Shown one piece after another: positions 17,973 to 25,817 of a stretch of 57,586 bases of DNA. The stretch comes from Micromonospora parva (GTDB lineage: Bacteria > Actinomycetota > Actinomycetes > Mycobacteriales > Micromonosporaceae), in NCBI RefSeq assembly GCF_000718515.1, contig NZ_JNZS01000038.1:1-57586 (forward strand). Direction: 5' to 3'. The notes below the pieces were generated by a model. That model searched no databases. It was not told the origin of the DNA and was given only the letters and a program-made list of their open reading frames with translations. Numbering within the stretch: the first letter of the stretch is position 1; every line of letters begins with the position of its first letter. Both the position numbers and the translations under genes were made by a program.

Positions 17973-19172
17973 TCACACCGCGTGACGACGAGAACGGTCC
18001 CCGTCCGGCACCGGGTTGACCTCACCCGCGATCCGGGCCCGGTGGGTCAGGTCGAAGATGGCGACGACGGTGATGGTGGCCGCGCCCAGCAGGCCGACCG
18101 CCAGCGGCGGGAGTCGCGCCGCCACGGGGCTCAGGATCAGGCACGCCGCCACGGCCGCGAGGCAGTGCCTCGTCAGGCGGCCGAACACCCAGATCTCGAA
18201 GATCATCCGCCCGACGAGGAAGGTCAGTGGCCCGATCAGGATCGCCACGACGTTGCCGGCCGAGCGCTGCCCGCCGGGCTCCTTGAGCATCAACTCGCCG
18301 CCGATGCCGGTGAGCAGGATGCCCGCCACCATCACCAGATGGGTGTAGCTCGCCCGCAGGTTGAGCCGGTACGGGTCGACGGCGGTGTCGATCTTCACGG
18401 CGAGGCTGCTCGTGGTGCGGTAGAAGTAGGTCCACCAGAGAAAGACCACCGTCCAGAAGGTGAGCAGGAACGCGGTGGTGTCCGCCAGGTCCCGCGTCGA
18501 CAGCCGGTAGAAGTTGCCGGTGGCCAGGATCGTCTCGCCGAGGGCCAGGATGATGAACTGCCGGTACCGCTCGTTGAGGTGTTCGCCCGAGAGGTGCCAC
18601 TCGGTGGCCCGCGCCCGGCCGAGCCCCGGAACCGGCCACCCCAGGACCGGCCCCGAGTAGTCGATCGCCAGCGCGCACGCCCACAGCACGACCCGGGCGT
18701 CGTCGCCGTCGGCCGCGGCTCCGGCGAACCAGACCGTCCCGGACAGCAGATACCAGACGATTCCCCGGACCGGCCGACGCCAGGCCGGGGTGCCGCGCAG
18801 GTAGAGGGCCATGACCAGGGTACGGCCGAGGTGGATCCCGAGGTACGCGCTGACGAAGACGAAGGCCTGGTCACCGAAGGCGTCCGGAACGTTGATGGAC
18901 ATCAGCAGACTGCCGAGCATCACGCAGATGATCAGAATCTGCACCGTGGGTCGTTCGCAGTCGAGGCTGTCGGTGGCCAGGTTGGTGTTGTACCAGATCC
19001 ACCAGAAGGCGAGCAGGAAGATCACGGCCTGCGCGTCGGCGAGCAGGCTGGGCTCCTCGACCAGGGTCGCCGACAGCCGGCCGAGGGTGAAGATGAAGAC
19101 AAGGTCGAAGAAGAGCTCGACGGCACTGGAACGCACCGGGTCGACCGGACCCGCTGCGACTTTCCTGGGCAT
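17973..19172 (-). CDS. ltrA: Low temperature requirement protein A (LtrA) family membrane protein
   Basis: 399 residues, polytopic with about ten hydrophobic helices. The family signature AVELFFDLVFIFTLGRLS (about residues 17-34) is near the N-terminus, and the second signature HLNERYRQFIILALGET lies near residue 200. The biochemical function of LtrA is unsettled; the name comes from Listeria mutants that do not grow in the cold. The start at 19172 lacks a strong Shine-Dalgarno. The gene is 27 nt downstream of a response regulator in the same orientation and may be read through from that two-component operon. Confidence 0.88.
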   Translation of the reverse strand: MPRKVAAGPVDPVRSSAVELFFDLVFIFTLGRLSATLVEEPSLLADAQAVIFLLAFWWIWYNTNLATDSLDCERPTVQILIICVMLGSLLMSINVPDAFGDQAFVFVSAYLGIHLGRTLVMALYLRGTPAWRRPVRGIVWYLLSGTVWFAGAAADGDDARVVLWACALAIDYSGPVLGWPVPGLGRARATEWHLSGEHLNERYRQFIILALGETILATGNFYRLSTRDLADTTAFLLTFWTVVFLWWTYFYRTTSSLAVKIDTAVDPYRLNLRASYTHLVMVAGILLTGIGGELMLKEPGGQRSAGNVVAILIGPLTFLVGRMIFEIWVFGRLTRHCLAAVAACLILSPVAARLPPLAVGLLGAATITVVAIFDLTHRARIAGEVNPVPDGDRSRRHAV

Positions 19173-19199
19173 TTGCCCATCTTGACAGCCGGCCGATAC

Positions 19200-19805
19200 T
19201 CAGAGCCAGCCGTTGTCCCGGGCGGTGCGGACCGCTTCGGCCCGGTCGGCAGCGCCGAGCTTCTGCACGGCGGCGGAGAGGTGGTTGCGCACGGTGCCGG
19301 TGGACAGGTGCACCCGGCGGGCGATCACCGCGACCGGGGCGCCGACCTCGGCCAACCGCAGGGTCTCCAGTTCCCGTGGGGTCAGCGGGCACGGGGGCAG
19401 GGTCAGCGCGTCGGCGGCCAACGACGGGTCGACGTAGCGACCTCCGGCGTGCACTCGGCGGATCACGTCGGCGAGCGCCCCACCCGGCGCGCCCTTGGGC
19501 AGGAACCCTCGGGCGCCAGCGGTCAACGCCTGGCGCAGGTGCCCGGGCCGGCCGTGCCCGGTCAGCACGACCACCGCGCAGTCAGGCCGGACCCGGGTCA
19601 GCTCGGCGGCCACCGCGATGCCGTCCAGGCCCGGCATCTCCAGGTCCACCACCGCCACGTCCGGGCGGTGCGCCAGCGCCGCGCTGACGGCTGCCGGGCC
19701 GTCGGCGGCGTGTGCCACCACCTCGACGTCCGGTTCCAGGTCGAGCAGCGCGGCGACGGCGACCCGGATCAGCTCCTCGTCGTCGGCGAGCAGGACGCGG
19801 ATCAC
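19200..19805 (-). CDS. NarL/LuxR-type response regulator
   Basis: 201 residues. The receiver domain (1-120) has the acidic pocket ADDEE, phosphoacceptor Asp54 in VVDLEMPG, the switch Thr in VLTGHG and Lys in LPKG. The C-terminal LuxR helix-turn-helix (about 138-195) reads LTPRELETLRL ... STGTVRNHLSAAVQKLG. It overlaps the upstream histidine kinase gene by 4 nt, making an obvious pair. A likely target site is the symmetric dyad between the kinase gene and the divergent membrane-protein gene (21001-21045). The layout resembles DesKR-like systems, but the stimulus is not visible. Confidence 0.92.
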   Translation of the reverse strand: MIRVLLADDEELIRVAVAALLDLEPDVEVVAHAADGPAAVSAALAHRPDVAVVDLEMPGLDGIAVAAELTRVRPDCAVVVLTGHGRPGHLRQALTAGARGFLPKGAPGGALADVIRRVHAGGRYVDPSLAADALTLPPCPLTPRELETLRLAEVGAPVAVIARRVHLSTGTVRNHLSAAVQKLGAADRAEAVRTARDNGWL

Positions 19806-20956
19806 GACCGCGCCGGCACTGTGGCTTCGAGGGTGAAGATCGCATCCTCCCGGCGTACCCGCAACTCTCCCCCGGCGGCGGCGAGTCGGTCGGCCAGCCC
19901 CCGCAGGCCGTGGCTGTGCGCGTCCGGGCCGCTGTCGTCGGCACCGTCGTTGGCCACTGTCATCCTGGCCACGTCATCCTCCCAGTCGATGCGGATCCGG
20001 CACCAGTCGGCCCGACTGTGCCGCAGCACGTTGGTGCTCGCCTCGCGCAGCACCGCCGCCAACTCGACGGCGGCCGGTTGCGGCAGGTCCGTCGGTGGCG
20101 GCACCACCGTGCACCGCACCCCGCAGGAGCGCAGCACCCCCACCACGGCGGTGAGCTGTTCGTCGAGGTCGACGGCCCGGTAGCCGTGCACTGTCTCGCG
20201 CACCTCGCTCAGCGCGGAGGCGGCCAACCGTTGCACCTCGGCGGCCTCCCGCCCGGCCCGTTGCGGGTCGACCGGGGCGAGCCGGGCGGCGAGTTCGGCC
20301 TTCAACGCGATCACCGTGAGCCGGTGCCCCAGCACGTCGTGCACGTCGCGGGCGAAGCGCAACCGCTCCTCGGCCGCGGCCAGCCGAGCCTGCGCGGCCT
20401 GGCCCTGCCGGGCCTCCACGAGCAGGTCCCAGAACCAGACCTGGAACCCGTTGACGGCGGCGACGGCCACGCCGATCCCACCGGTCACGCCGAGGTGGCG
20501 CGGGACGGAACCACCCGTGCACCAGGCCACCGCGACCGTCACCGCCAGCACACCGGCCGTCACCGCCAGGGCGGCCCGCCACCGCACCAGCAGCGGCGTC
20601 ATGCCGATCAGCGCCGCACCGAGCCAGGCCCAGGTCGGCCAGCTGCCGGCCGCCACCGGACCCACCAACGGAACGGTCAGTACCGCCACCCCGACCAGGC
20701 TCAGCTCGGCCCGACGCCGCCAGCGCCGGTCGAGCCACGGCGTCACCGCCGTGTACAGCACGACGGTCTGGGCGACAACGAAGGCGAGAATGCCGGCCGC
20801 GCCGAGCGCCACCCGGCCCGGGTCGGGCTCGCGGGTCAGGCCGACCGCCGGTAGCAGGACGCTCGCCCAGACGCCGGTGGCCAGCGACACCAGCGTCGCC
20901 TGCCGGGCGCGGCGCAGCCGGCGGTCCGCCCGGGGAGTCACCGCCTCGCTCGACAC
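19802..20956 (-). CDS. Membrane histidine kinase, HisKA_3 (DesK/NarX-like) type
   Basis: 384 residues from GTG 20956. The first 165 residues hold about five or six hydrophobic helices, with short loops and no extracellular sensor domain. A dimerisation/phosphoacceptor helix follows with the H-box FARDVHDVLGHRLTVIALK (His near 204). The ATPase domain has the N-box VLRHSRADW, a short D-box NDGADD and the G-box HGLRGLADRL. This is the usual partner class for NarL regulators such as the coupled gene downstream. With so little sensor, it probably reads membrane state or senses inside the bilayer. Confidence 0.92.
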   Translation of the reverse strand: MSSEAVTPRADRRLRRARQATLVSLATGVWASVLLPAVGLTREPDPGRVALGAAGILAFVVAQTVVLYTAVTPWLDRRWRRRAELSLVGVAVLTVPLVGPVAAGSWPTWAWLGAALIGMTPLLVRWRAALAVTAGVLAVTVAVAWCTGGSVPRHLGVTGGIGVAVAAVNGFQVWFWDLLVEARQGQAAQARLAAAEERLRFARDVHDVLGHRLTVIALKAELAARLAPVDPQRAGREAAEVQRLAASALSEVRETVHGYRAVDLDEQLTAVVGVLRSCGVRCTVVPPPTDLPQPAAVELAAVLREASTNVLRHSRADWCRIRIDWEDDVARMTVANDGADDSGPDAHSHGLRGLADRLAAAGGELRVRREDAIFTLEATVPARS

Positions 20957-21000
20957 GCACCGATCCTAGGACCGCCGCGCGCCTGCTCCACCCCGGCGAA

Positions 21001-21045
21001 TCGTCACTGTCGAACCGTGGAATCCGCACGGTTTTCCCGTGACGA
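21001..21045. promoter_or_regulatory. 45-bp perfectly centred two-level dyad, candidate response-regulator operator
   Basis: TCGTCAC (21001-21007) pairs with GTGACGA (21039-21045), and AACCGTG (21013-21019) pairs with CACGGTT (21027-21033). Both share the same centre at 21023. The site lies between the divergent starts of the kinase (20956) and the membrane protein (21089). Paired half-sites on both sides of one axis fit cooperative binding of a NarL-type dimer of dimers. Confidence 0.6.
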
Positions 21046-21088
21046 ACGGGTCTGCCGCCCACCCCGGTGACACCGGCAGGGTCGAGGC

Positions 21089-22003
21089 ATGGAAAACACC
21101 AGGATGTACGCGGACAGCGTCACCGCCGTACCGTCACCAGCGCCGCTGCCCACCGACGACCCGACGCCTCCGGGCCCGACGCCGACCAGCGCGGCAGCGG
21201 CCCACAGCCGGCGGCGACTGCTGTGGCACCTGGGCGAGATGGCGCTGGCCATGGTCGCCGGGATGCTGCTGCTCGCGCCGTTGTGGGAGCTGGCCGGCAC
21301 CGCTCTGGGCGTCGGCGGCACGTTGGCCCGGCCGGAGGTCGCCGCATTGGTGATGGCCACGAACATGACAGTCGGGATGACGGTGGTGATGCGTTACCGG
21401 GCGCACCGCTGGCGGGCGGTCGGCGAGATGGCAGCCGCGATGTACGTCCCGTTCCTGCTGCTGCTCGTGCCGTTCCGGGTGGGCCTGATCGGTGCCGACG
21501 CCATGGTCCTCGGCGGTCACCTGCTGATGATCCCGGCGATGGTGCTGGTGGCGGTCCGGCACCGACACGAGACGTCGGCGCCGGTCCGCCGGCACCCGGC
21601 CGTGGTGGCGCTCGCCCACCGCTGGCCGACCGGGTTGGCGCTGCTGATGACAGTTGACATGTGGGTCGACCCGAGCGTGCTCAGCCCGTGGACGATGCTG
21701 GTGCTGCCCGGCGGCTACCTGCTGATCGGGGCGGTCCGTGGCACGCTCGGCGGGCCGGGGGTGCTCGCCACCCAACTCGCCGGTCTGGCCGGCTGGGTCG
21801 CTGTGACACTGGCCGCGGTCGTGGTCGGCGGGCGGACCGCCGCCTGGTTGGTGGCGTTCGGCTGGTTGGCGCACGCCGGTTGGGACCTGGCGCACCACCG
21901 CCGCGCCCGGGTCGTGCCGCGCGGCTACACCGAGTTCTGCATGGTGCTCGACGTGGCCCTCGCCGCGGTGATGGTGCTGGCCATCCTGACCACGGACGGC
22001 TGA
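21089..22003 (+). CDS. Polytopic membrane protein divergent from the two-component system
   Basis: 304 residues: a Pro-rich cytoplasmic N-terminus of about 45 residues, then about eight hydrophobic helices rich in Met (HLGEMALAMVAGMLLL, MATNMTVGMTVVM, GEMAAAMYVPF). Conserved His and Met residues inside membrane segments hint at metal or redox handling, but I do not recognise a characterised family. It is transcribed divergently from the kinase/regulator pair, across the 45-bp dyad, and is the most likely regulated target of that system. Confidence 0.7.
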   Translation: MENTRMYADSVTAVPSPAPLPTDDPTPPGPTPTSAAAAHSRRRLLWHLGEMALAMVAGMLLLAPLWELAGTALGVGGTLARPEVAALVMATNMTVGMTVVMRYRAHRWRAVGEMAAAMYVPFLLLLVPFRVGLIGADAMVLGGHLLMIPAMVLVAVRHRHETSAPVRRHPAVVALAHRWPTGLALLMTVDMWVDPSVLSPWTMLVLPGGYLLIGAVRGTLGGPGVLATQLAGLAGWVAVTLAAVVVGGRTAAWLVAFGWLAHAGWDLAHHRRARVVPRGYTEFCMVLDVALAAVMVLAILTTDG

Positions 22004-22108
22004 CCGAGGCCGCCGCCGGGACCGGGGAACGGGCACAGCACGGGCCCGGGGACAGTTCTTGTGGCAGTCGCCGCAACGGCCCGGACGGCGTGATGAAAGG
22101 CTTGGCGC

Positions 22109-23842
22109 ATGAGTTCCGCACCTGCACAGCACGACGCACCGACTGACGCCACCCCCGACGGCACCGACGAGGTGAGCGCCTTCACCGAGCTCGGGCTGCG
22201 CACCGAACTGCTGGGCGCGCTCGCCGCCCTCGGCTACGAGGAGCCGACCCCCATCCAACGGGAGGCTATCCCACCGCTGTTGGAAGGTCGGGACCTGCTG
22301 GGTCAGGCGGCCACCGGCACCGGCAAGACGGCGGCGTTCGCGCTGCCGCTGCTGAACCTCATGGCGGCACACCGCCAGGGCGGTGACCCGGTGGCGCTGG
22401 TGCTGGTGCCGACCCGGGAGCTGGCGGTGCAGGTCTCCGAGGCGTTCCACCGCTACGGCAAAGACCTCGGCGCGCGGGTGCTGCCGATCTACGGTGGGCA
22501 GCCGATCGGGCGGCAGTTGCGGGCACTGGACAGCGGCGTCGACGTGGTGGTGGCCACCCCCGGGCGGGCCCTCGACCACATCGCCCGGGGCACCCTGCGC
22601 CTCGGTGGGTTGGCCACGGTGGTGCTCGACGAGGCCGACGAGATGCTCGACATGGGTTTCGCCGAGGACATCGAGGCGATCCTGGAGCACGCCCCGGCGC
22701 AACGTCAGACGGTGCTCTTCTCGGCCACCATGCCGTCGCGCATCGACGGGATGGCCCGCCAGCACCTGCGCGAGCCGGTCCGGATCGAGATCGGCCGGGA
22801 GCAGCCGGTCGCCGGTGAGGCACCCCGGGTGCGGCAGAGCGCGTACATCGTGACCCGGGCGCACAAGCCGGCCGCGCTGGGCCGGGTGTTGGACGTGGAG
22901 TCCCCGACCGCGGCGATCGTGTTCTGCCGCAGCCGCGAAGAGGTCGACCGGCTGACCGAGACGATGAACGGCCGGGGTTACCGCTCCGAGGCGCTGCACG
23001 GTGGCATGAGCCAGGAGCAGCGCGACCGGGTCATGGGCCGGCTGCGGGCGGGCACCGCCGACCTGCTGGTGGCCACCGACGTGGCGGCCCGGGGGCTGGA
23101 CGTCGAGCAGCTGACCCACGTCGTCAACTACGACGTGCCGTCGGCCCCCGAGTCGTACGTGCACCGGATCGGTCGGGTGGGTCGGGCCGGCCGCGAGGGC
23201 GTGGCGATCACCCTCGCCGAGCCGCGCGAGCACCGGATGCTCAAGACCATCGAGCGGGTCACCGGCCAGCGAATCACCATCGACAAGATCCCCACCGTGG
23301 CGGACATGCGGACCCGCCGGTTGGAGCTGACCCAGGCGGCCCTGCGCGAGAGCCTGCTGGAGGACGACCTCGACCCGTACCGGGTGATCGTGGAGACGCT
23401 GACCGACGAGTTCGACCTGATGGAGGTCGCCCTCGCCGCGGTGAAGCTGGCCCACGAGGTGACGTCGCCGGGTTCCGACGACGAGGAGGAGATCCCGCAG
23501 GTTCCGGTGCGCGGCCCGCGCGAGGGTCGTCCGGAGTCCGGCGGCCGGGGCGGCGACCGGCGGGGCGGGGGTCGGCCGCGCTCCGGCGGCGGCAACACCG
23601 TCCAGGTCTTCGTCGGTCTGGGCCGACGGGCCGGGGTGCGCCCGCAGGACCTGGTCGGCGCGATCACCGGGGAGACCGGCATCCGTGGCCGCGACATCGG
23701 TTCGATCGAGATCGCCGACCGGTTCTCGCTGGTGGAGGTGCCGCAGGGGGTGGCCGACGAGGTGATCTCCGGGTTGCGGCAGAGCACCATCAAGGGCCGC
23801 AAGGCCACCGTACGCCGGGACCGCGGCGGCGACGAGCGCTGA
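22109..23842 (+). CDS. DEAD-box ATP-dependent RNA helicase with DbpA-type RNA-binding domain
   Basis: 577 residues, ATG with GAAAGG eight bases upstream. The core motifs are complete: the Q-motif region YEEPTPIQREA, motif I ATGTGKT, motif II DEAD, motif III SAT and motif VI HRIGRVGRAG. After a Gly/Arg-rich linker (about 465-495), the last 80 residues (NTVQVFVGLGRRAG to the end) form the DbpA-type RRM, which binds structured RNA; CsdA/DeaD proteins act in ribosome assembly and cold-stress mRNA remodelling. Most likely a DeaD/CsdA orthologue. Strong hairpin downstream. Confidence 0.95.
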   Translation: MSSAPAQHDAPTDATPDGTDEVSAFTELGLRTELLGALAALGYEEPTPIQREAIPPLLEGRDLLGQAATGTGKTAAFALPLLNLMAAHRQGGDPVALVLVPTRELAVQVSEAFHRYGKDLGARVLPIYGGQPIGRQLRALDSGVDVVVATPGRALDHIARGTLRLGGLATVVLDEADEMLDMGFAEDIEAILEHAPAQRQTVLFSATMPSRIDGMARQHLREPVRIEIGREQPVAGEAPRVRQSAYIVTRAHKPAALGRVLDVESPTAAIVFCRSREEVDRLTETMNGRGYRSEALHGGMSQEQRDRVMGRLRAGTADLLVATDVAARGLDVEQLTHVVNYDVPSAPESYVHRIGRVGRAGREGVAITLAEPREHRMLKTIERVTGQRITIDKIPTVADMRTRRLELTQAALRESLLEDDLDPYRVIVETLTDEFDLMEVALAAVKLAHEVTSPGSDDEEEIPQVPVRGPREGRPESGGRGGDRRGGGRPRSGGGNTVQVFVGLGRRAGVRPQDLVGAITGETGIRGRDIGSIEIADRFSLVEVPQGVADEVISGLRQSTIKGRKATVRRDRGGDER

Positions 23843-23844
23843 GC

Positions 23845-23887
23845 GCGTCGTCGGCGACCGCCGGGGTACGACGGTCGCCGGCGACGC
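23845..23887 (+). terminator. Hairpin terminator after the helicase gene
   Basis: GCGTCGTCGGCGACCG (23845-23860) pairs with CGGTCGCCGGCGACGC (23872-23887), with one mismatch and an 11-nt loop, directly after the helicase stop. It can also serve the convergent gene ending at 23937. Confidence 0.75.
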
Positions 23888-23936
23888 GCGACGGGAGTGC
23901 GAACGGTGGGGCGGTGACCGCGCCGCCCCACCGGCT

Positions 23937-25133
23937 CTACTCGATGTTGCCGGTGACCACGTTCTTGCCGCCGACCAGCGAGGCACCGCCCGCCGCGTGG
24001 TCGAAGGCGCGCATCACGTTGTTACTGATGATCCAGTTGTCGCTCGTGCCGACGGTGACGATCGGCCGGTCCTGCCGGCGGGTGGTCGTCGAATCGGAGT
24101 AGATCTGGTTGCCGATCACCTGGCACAGGCCGGAGTCGCCGCCACGGATCCCGCTCTCACCGTTCTCGTGGATCTCCAGACCCATGATCCGGGTACGCCC
24201 GGACGAGAAGACACCGATGCCGTTCGAGGCGTTACGCCACAGGCGGCCACCGATGAACTGGTTGCCCCAAACCTGCCAGAGGTCGACTCCGTTCCCGGTG
24301 CCGCCGGTGCCGTTCGACTCGAGGTAGACGTTCTGGAACGTGTTCCGGTGCCCGTTGTTCCGCAGTTCAACGCCGTTGCCGACGCATCCCCAGACGTGCA
24401 GGTTGTCGAAGAAGCAGGCACCGTCGTGCAGTCGTAGGCCGGTCGCGCACTCACCGATCCAGACATTGAGGAACTCGTTGTCGTAGGCCCAGGCGTTCAC
24501 GAAGATGCCGATGCCGACGCAGTCCTCGACGTTGATGTCGGTGATCTTGTTCGCGTGGGCGCTGGTGGCCTCGGCCGTGCCGACGAACTCGATGGCGTGG
24601 CTGCCCGAGTTGCTGAAGTGCAGGTGGTGGAAGGTCGACCGAGGGGCACGGATGGTCAGCAGCACCCCCGACGTGCGTTTGCCGTAGAAGTGCACGTTCG
24701 AGATCTGGTTGTAGATGCCCGACGAGACCAGGCGACCGGTGTAACCCGGGGCCGGCTGGATGATCGCCGCGCCGATGTTCTCCCCGGTCCAGGTCAGGCT
24801 GGTCGGGAAGGTGACCTCCGATCCGAGGCCGAGTCGGCCCACCGGCTGGAAGATCTCCCCACCCTCCTTCGGCAGCAGCTTCAGCGCGACCTCGACCTTC
24901 GCCGCCTCGTCACTGCCGTCGAGCAGGCAGCCGACCCGGGGGTCACGCAGGCTGAGCGCGCCCTCCCGTACCGTCGTCGGCTCGGCTCTGGCCGGTGTGG
25001 CAAGCGTCGCCACGACCGCAGCGCCGGCTCCGCCGGCGAACAGGGCCCGTCGTCCCAGCCCTCGGCCCGCTGGTTCCGGCCGGTGCGGCACCGTCGGCGG
25101 CAGGGCACCGGACGTGTTGGCGTTCGCTTCCAT
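23937..25133 (-). CDS. Tat-exported right-handed beta-helix protein
   Basis: 398 residues from ATG 25133, preceded by GGGGAG; a GTG at 25154 is an alternative. A twin-arginine signal is seen early (GLGRRALFAGGAGAAVVATLATPARA region, about residues 26-50). From residue 110 the protein is built of short Asn/Gly-rich beta rungs (NVHFYGKRTSG, NKITDINVEDC, NTFQNVYLESNG, NQFIGGRLWRNAS), the look of a parallel beta-helix of the pectate-lyase/NosD/glycosyl-epimerase class. I see no confident catalytic carboxylate set. Likely an extracellular polysaccharide-binding or -cleaving protein. It is transcribed alone between two hairpins. Confidence 0.8.
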   Translation of the reverse strand: MEANANTSGALPPTVPHRPEPAGRGLGRRALFAGGAGAAVVATLATPARAEPTTVREGALSLRDPRVGCLLDGSDEAAKVEVALKLLPKEGGEIFQPVGRLGLGSEVTFPTSLTWTGENIGAAIIQPAPGYTGRLVSSGIYNQISNVHFYGKRTSGVLLTIRAPRSTFHHLHFSNSGSHAIEFVGTAEATSAHANKITDINVEDCVGIGIFVNAWAYDNEFLNVWIGECATGLRLHDGACFFDNLHVWGCVGNGVELRNNGHRNTFQNVYLESNGTGGTGNGVDLWQVWGNQFIGGRLWRNASNGIGVFSSGRTRIMGLEIHENGESGIRGGDSGLCQVIGNQIYSDSTTTRRQDRPIVTVGTSDNWIISNNVMRAFDHAAGGASLVGGKNVVTGNIE

Positions 25134-25233
25134 GCGTCTCCCCGTGATGAACACTGTGCGGAGGCCGACCCTATAGCCGATCAGCGGCCCGCAGGGGGCA
25201 CGGGTGCGGGCTCCGACGAGCGCGGAGAACGCC

Positions 25234-25266
25234 GCCGGCGACCGTCCGGGTGGGACGGTCGCCGGC
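25234..25266 (-). terminator. Hairpin terminator after the DoxX gene
   Basis: GCCGGCGACCGTCC (25234-25247) and GGACGGTCGCCGGC (25253-25266) form a perfect 14-bp stem with a 5-nt loop, just beyond the stop of the minus-strand DoxX gene. Confidence 0.8.
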
Positions 25267-25274
25267 GCTGCGGG

Positions 25275-25679
25275 TCAGGGGGGGTACGGCCCGAAGCGGC
25301 CCCAGGCCACAAGCGCGGCGAGGACGAGCAGCACCACGCACGTCACGATGCCCTGGATCTCCACCGTGCGCCGCTCCGGCACGGTGGCCGTCCGCACCCC
25401 GTGCAGGTGCACCACGATGCCGCCGATCATGATGATGACCAGCCCGAGCGCGGCGAGCGGGGTGAGCACCGTGGCGATGCCGGTGAGGGCGGGCAGCAGC
25501 AGCCCGATGGCGGCCAGCAGTTCCAGGGCGCCGATGGCCTTGACCTGGATCGGCGTGGCGGCCTTCGTCCAGCCCATCGTCTCGTGCAGCTTCTCCTTGG
25601 GTTGGGTCAGCTTGACCACGCCGATGCCGCCAAAGATGGCAGCGAGCAGGATCTGAACGATCCACAGCACCATGTTCAC
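25275..25679 (-). CDS. DoxX-like family membrane protein
   Basis: 134 residues from GTG 25679, with GGAGGAA five bases upstream; an ATG two codons later is the alternative. Four hydrophobic helices, with the first-helix/loop pattern IFGGIGVVKLTQPKEKL typical of DoxX_2 proteins. Members are linked to thiol redox balance or to membrane oxidoreductase complexes, but this one's substrate is unknown. It stands alone between the Lon terminator and its own hairpin. Confidence 0.85.
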   Translation of the reverse strand: MNMVLWIVQILLAAIFGGIGVVKLTQPKEKLHETMGWTKAATPIQVKAIGALELLAAIGLLLPALTGIATVLTPLAALGLVIIMIGGIVVHLHGVRTATVPERRTVEIQGIVTCVVLLVLAALVAWGRFGPYPP

Positions 25680-25766
25680 AGGGGTTTCCTCCGGGGGACC
25701 GCCCTACGGCGGAGAGGTAGTTGACGTCTCAAGCACGACAGTACGGTCCTCCGGGACCCGGGCACA

Positions 25767-25809
25767 GCGACAGGCCCCCGCCGTCTCGTGAGCGGCGGGG
25801 GCCTGTCGC
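25767..25809 (-). terminator. Hairpin terminator after lon
   Basis: A perfect 17-bp stem, GCGACAGGCCCCCGCCG (25767-25783) with CGGCGGGGGCCTGTCGC (25793-25809), and a 9-nt loop, placed 9 nt past the lon stop. Confidence 0.85.
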
Positions 25810-25817
25810 CTGGTACG

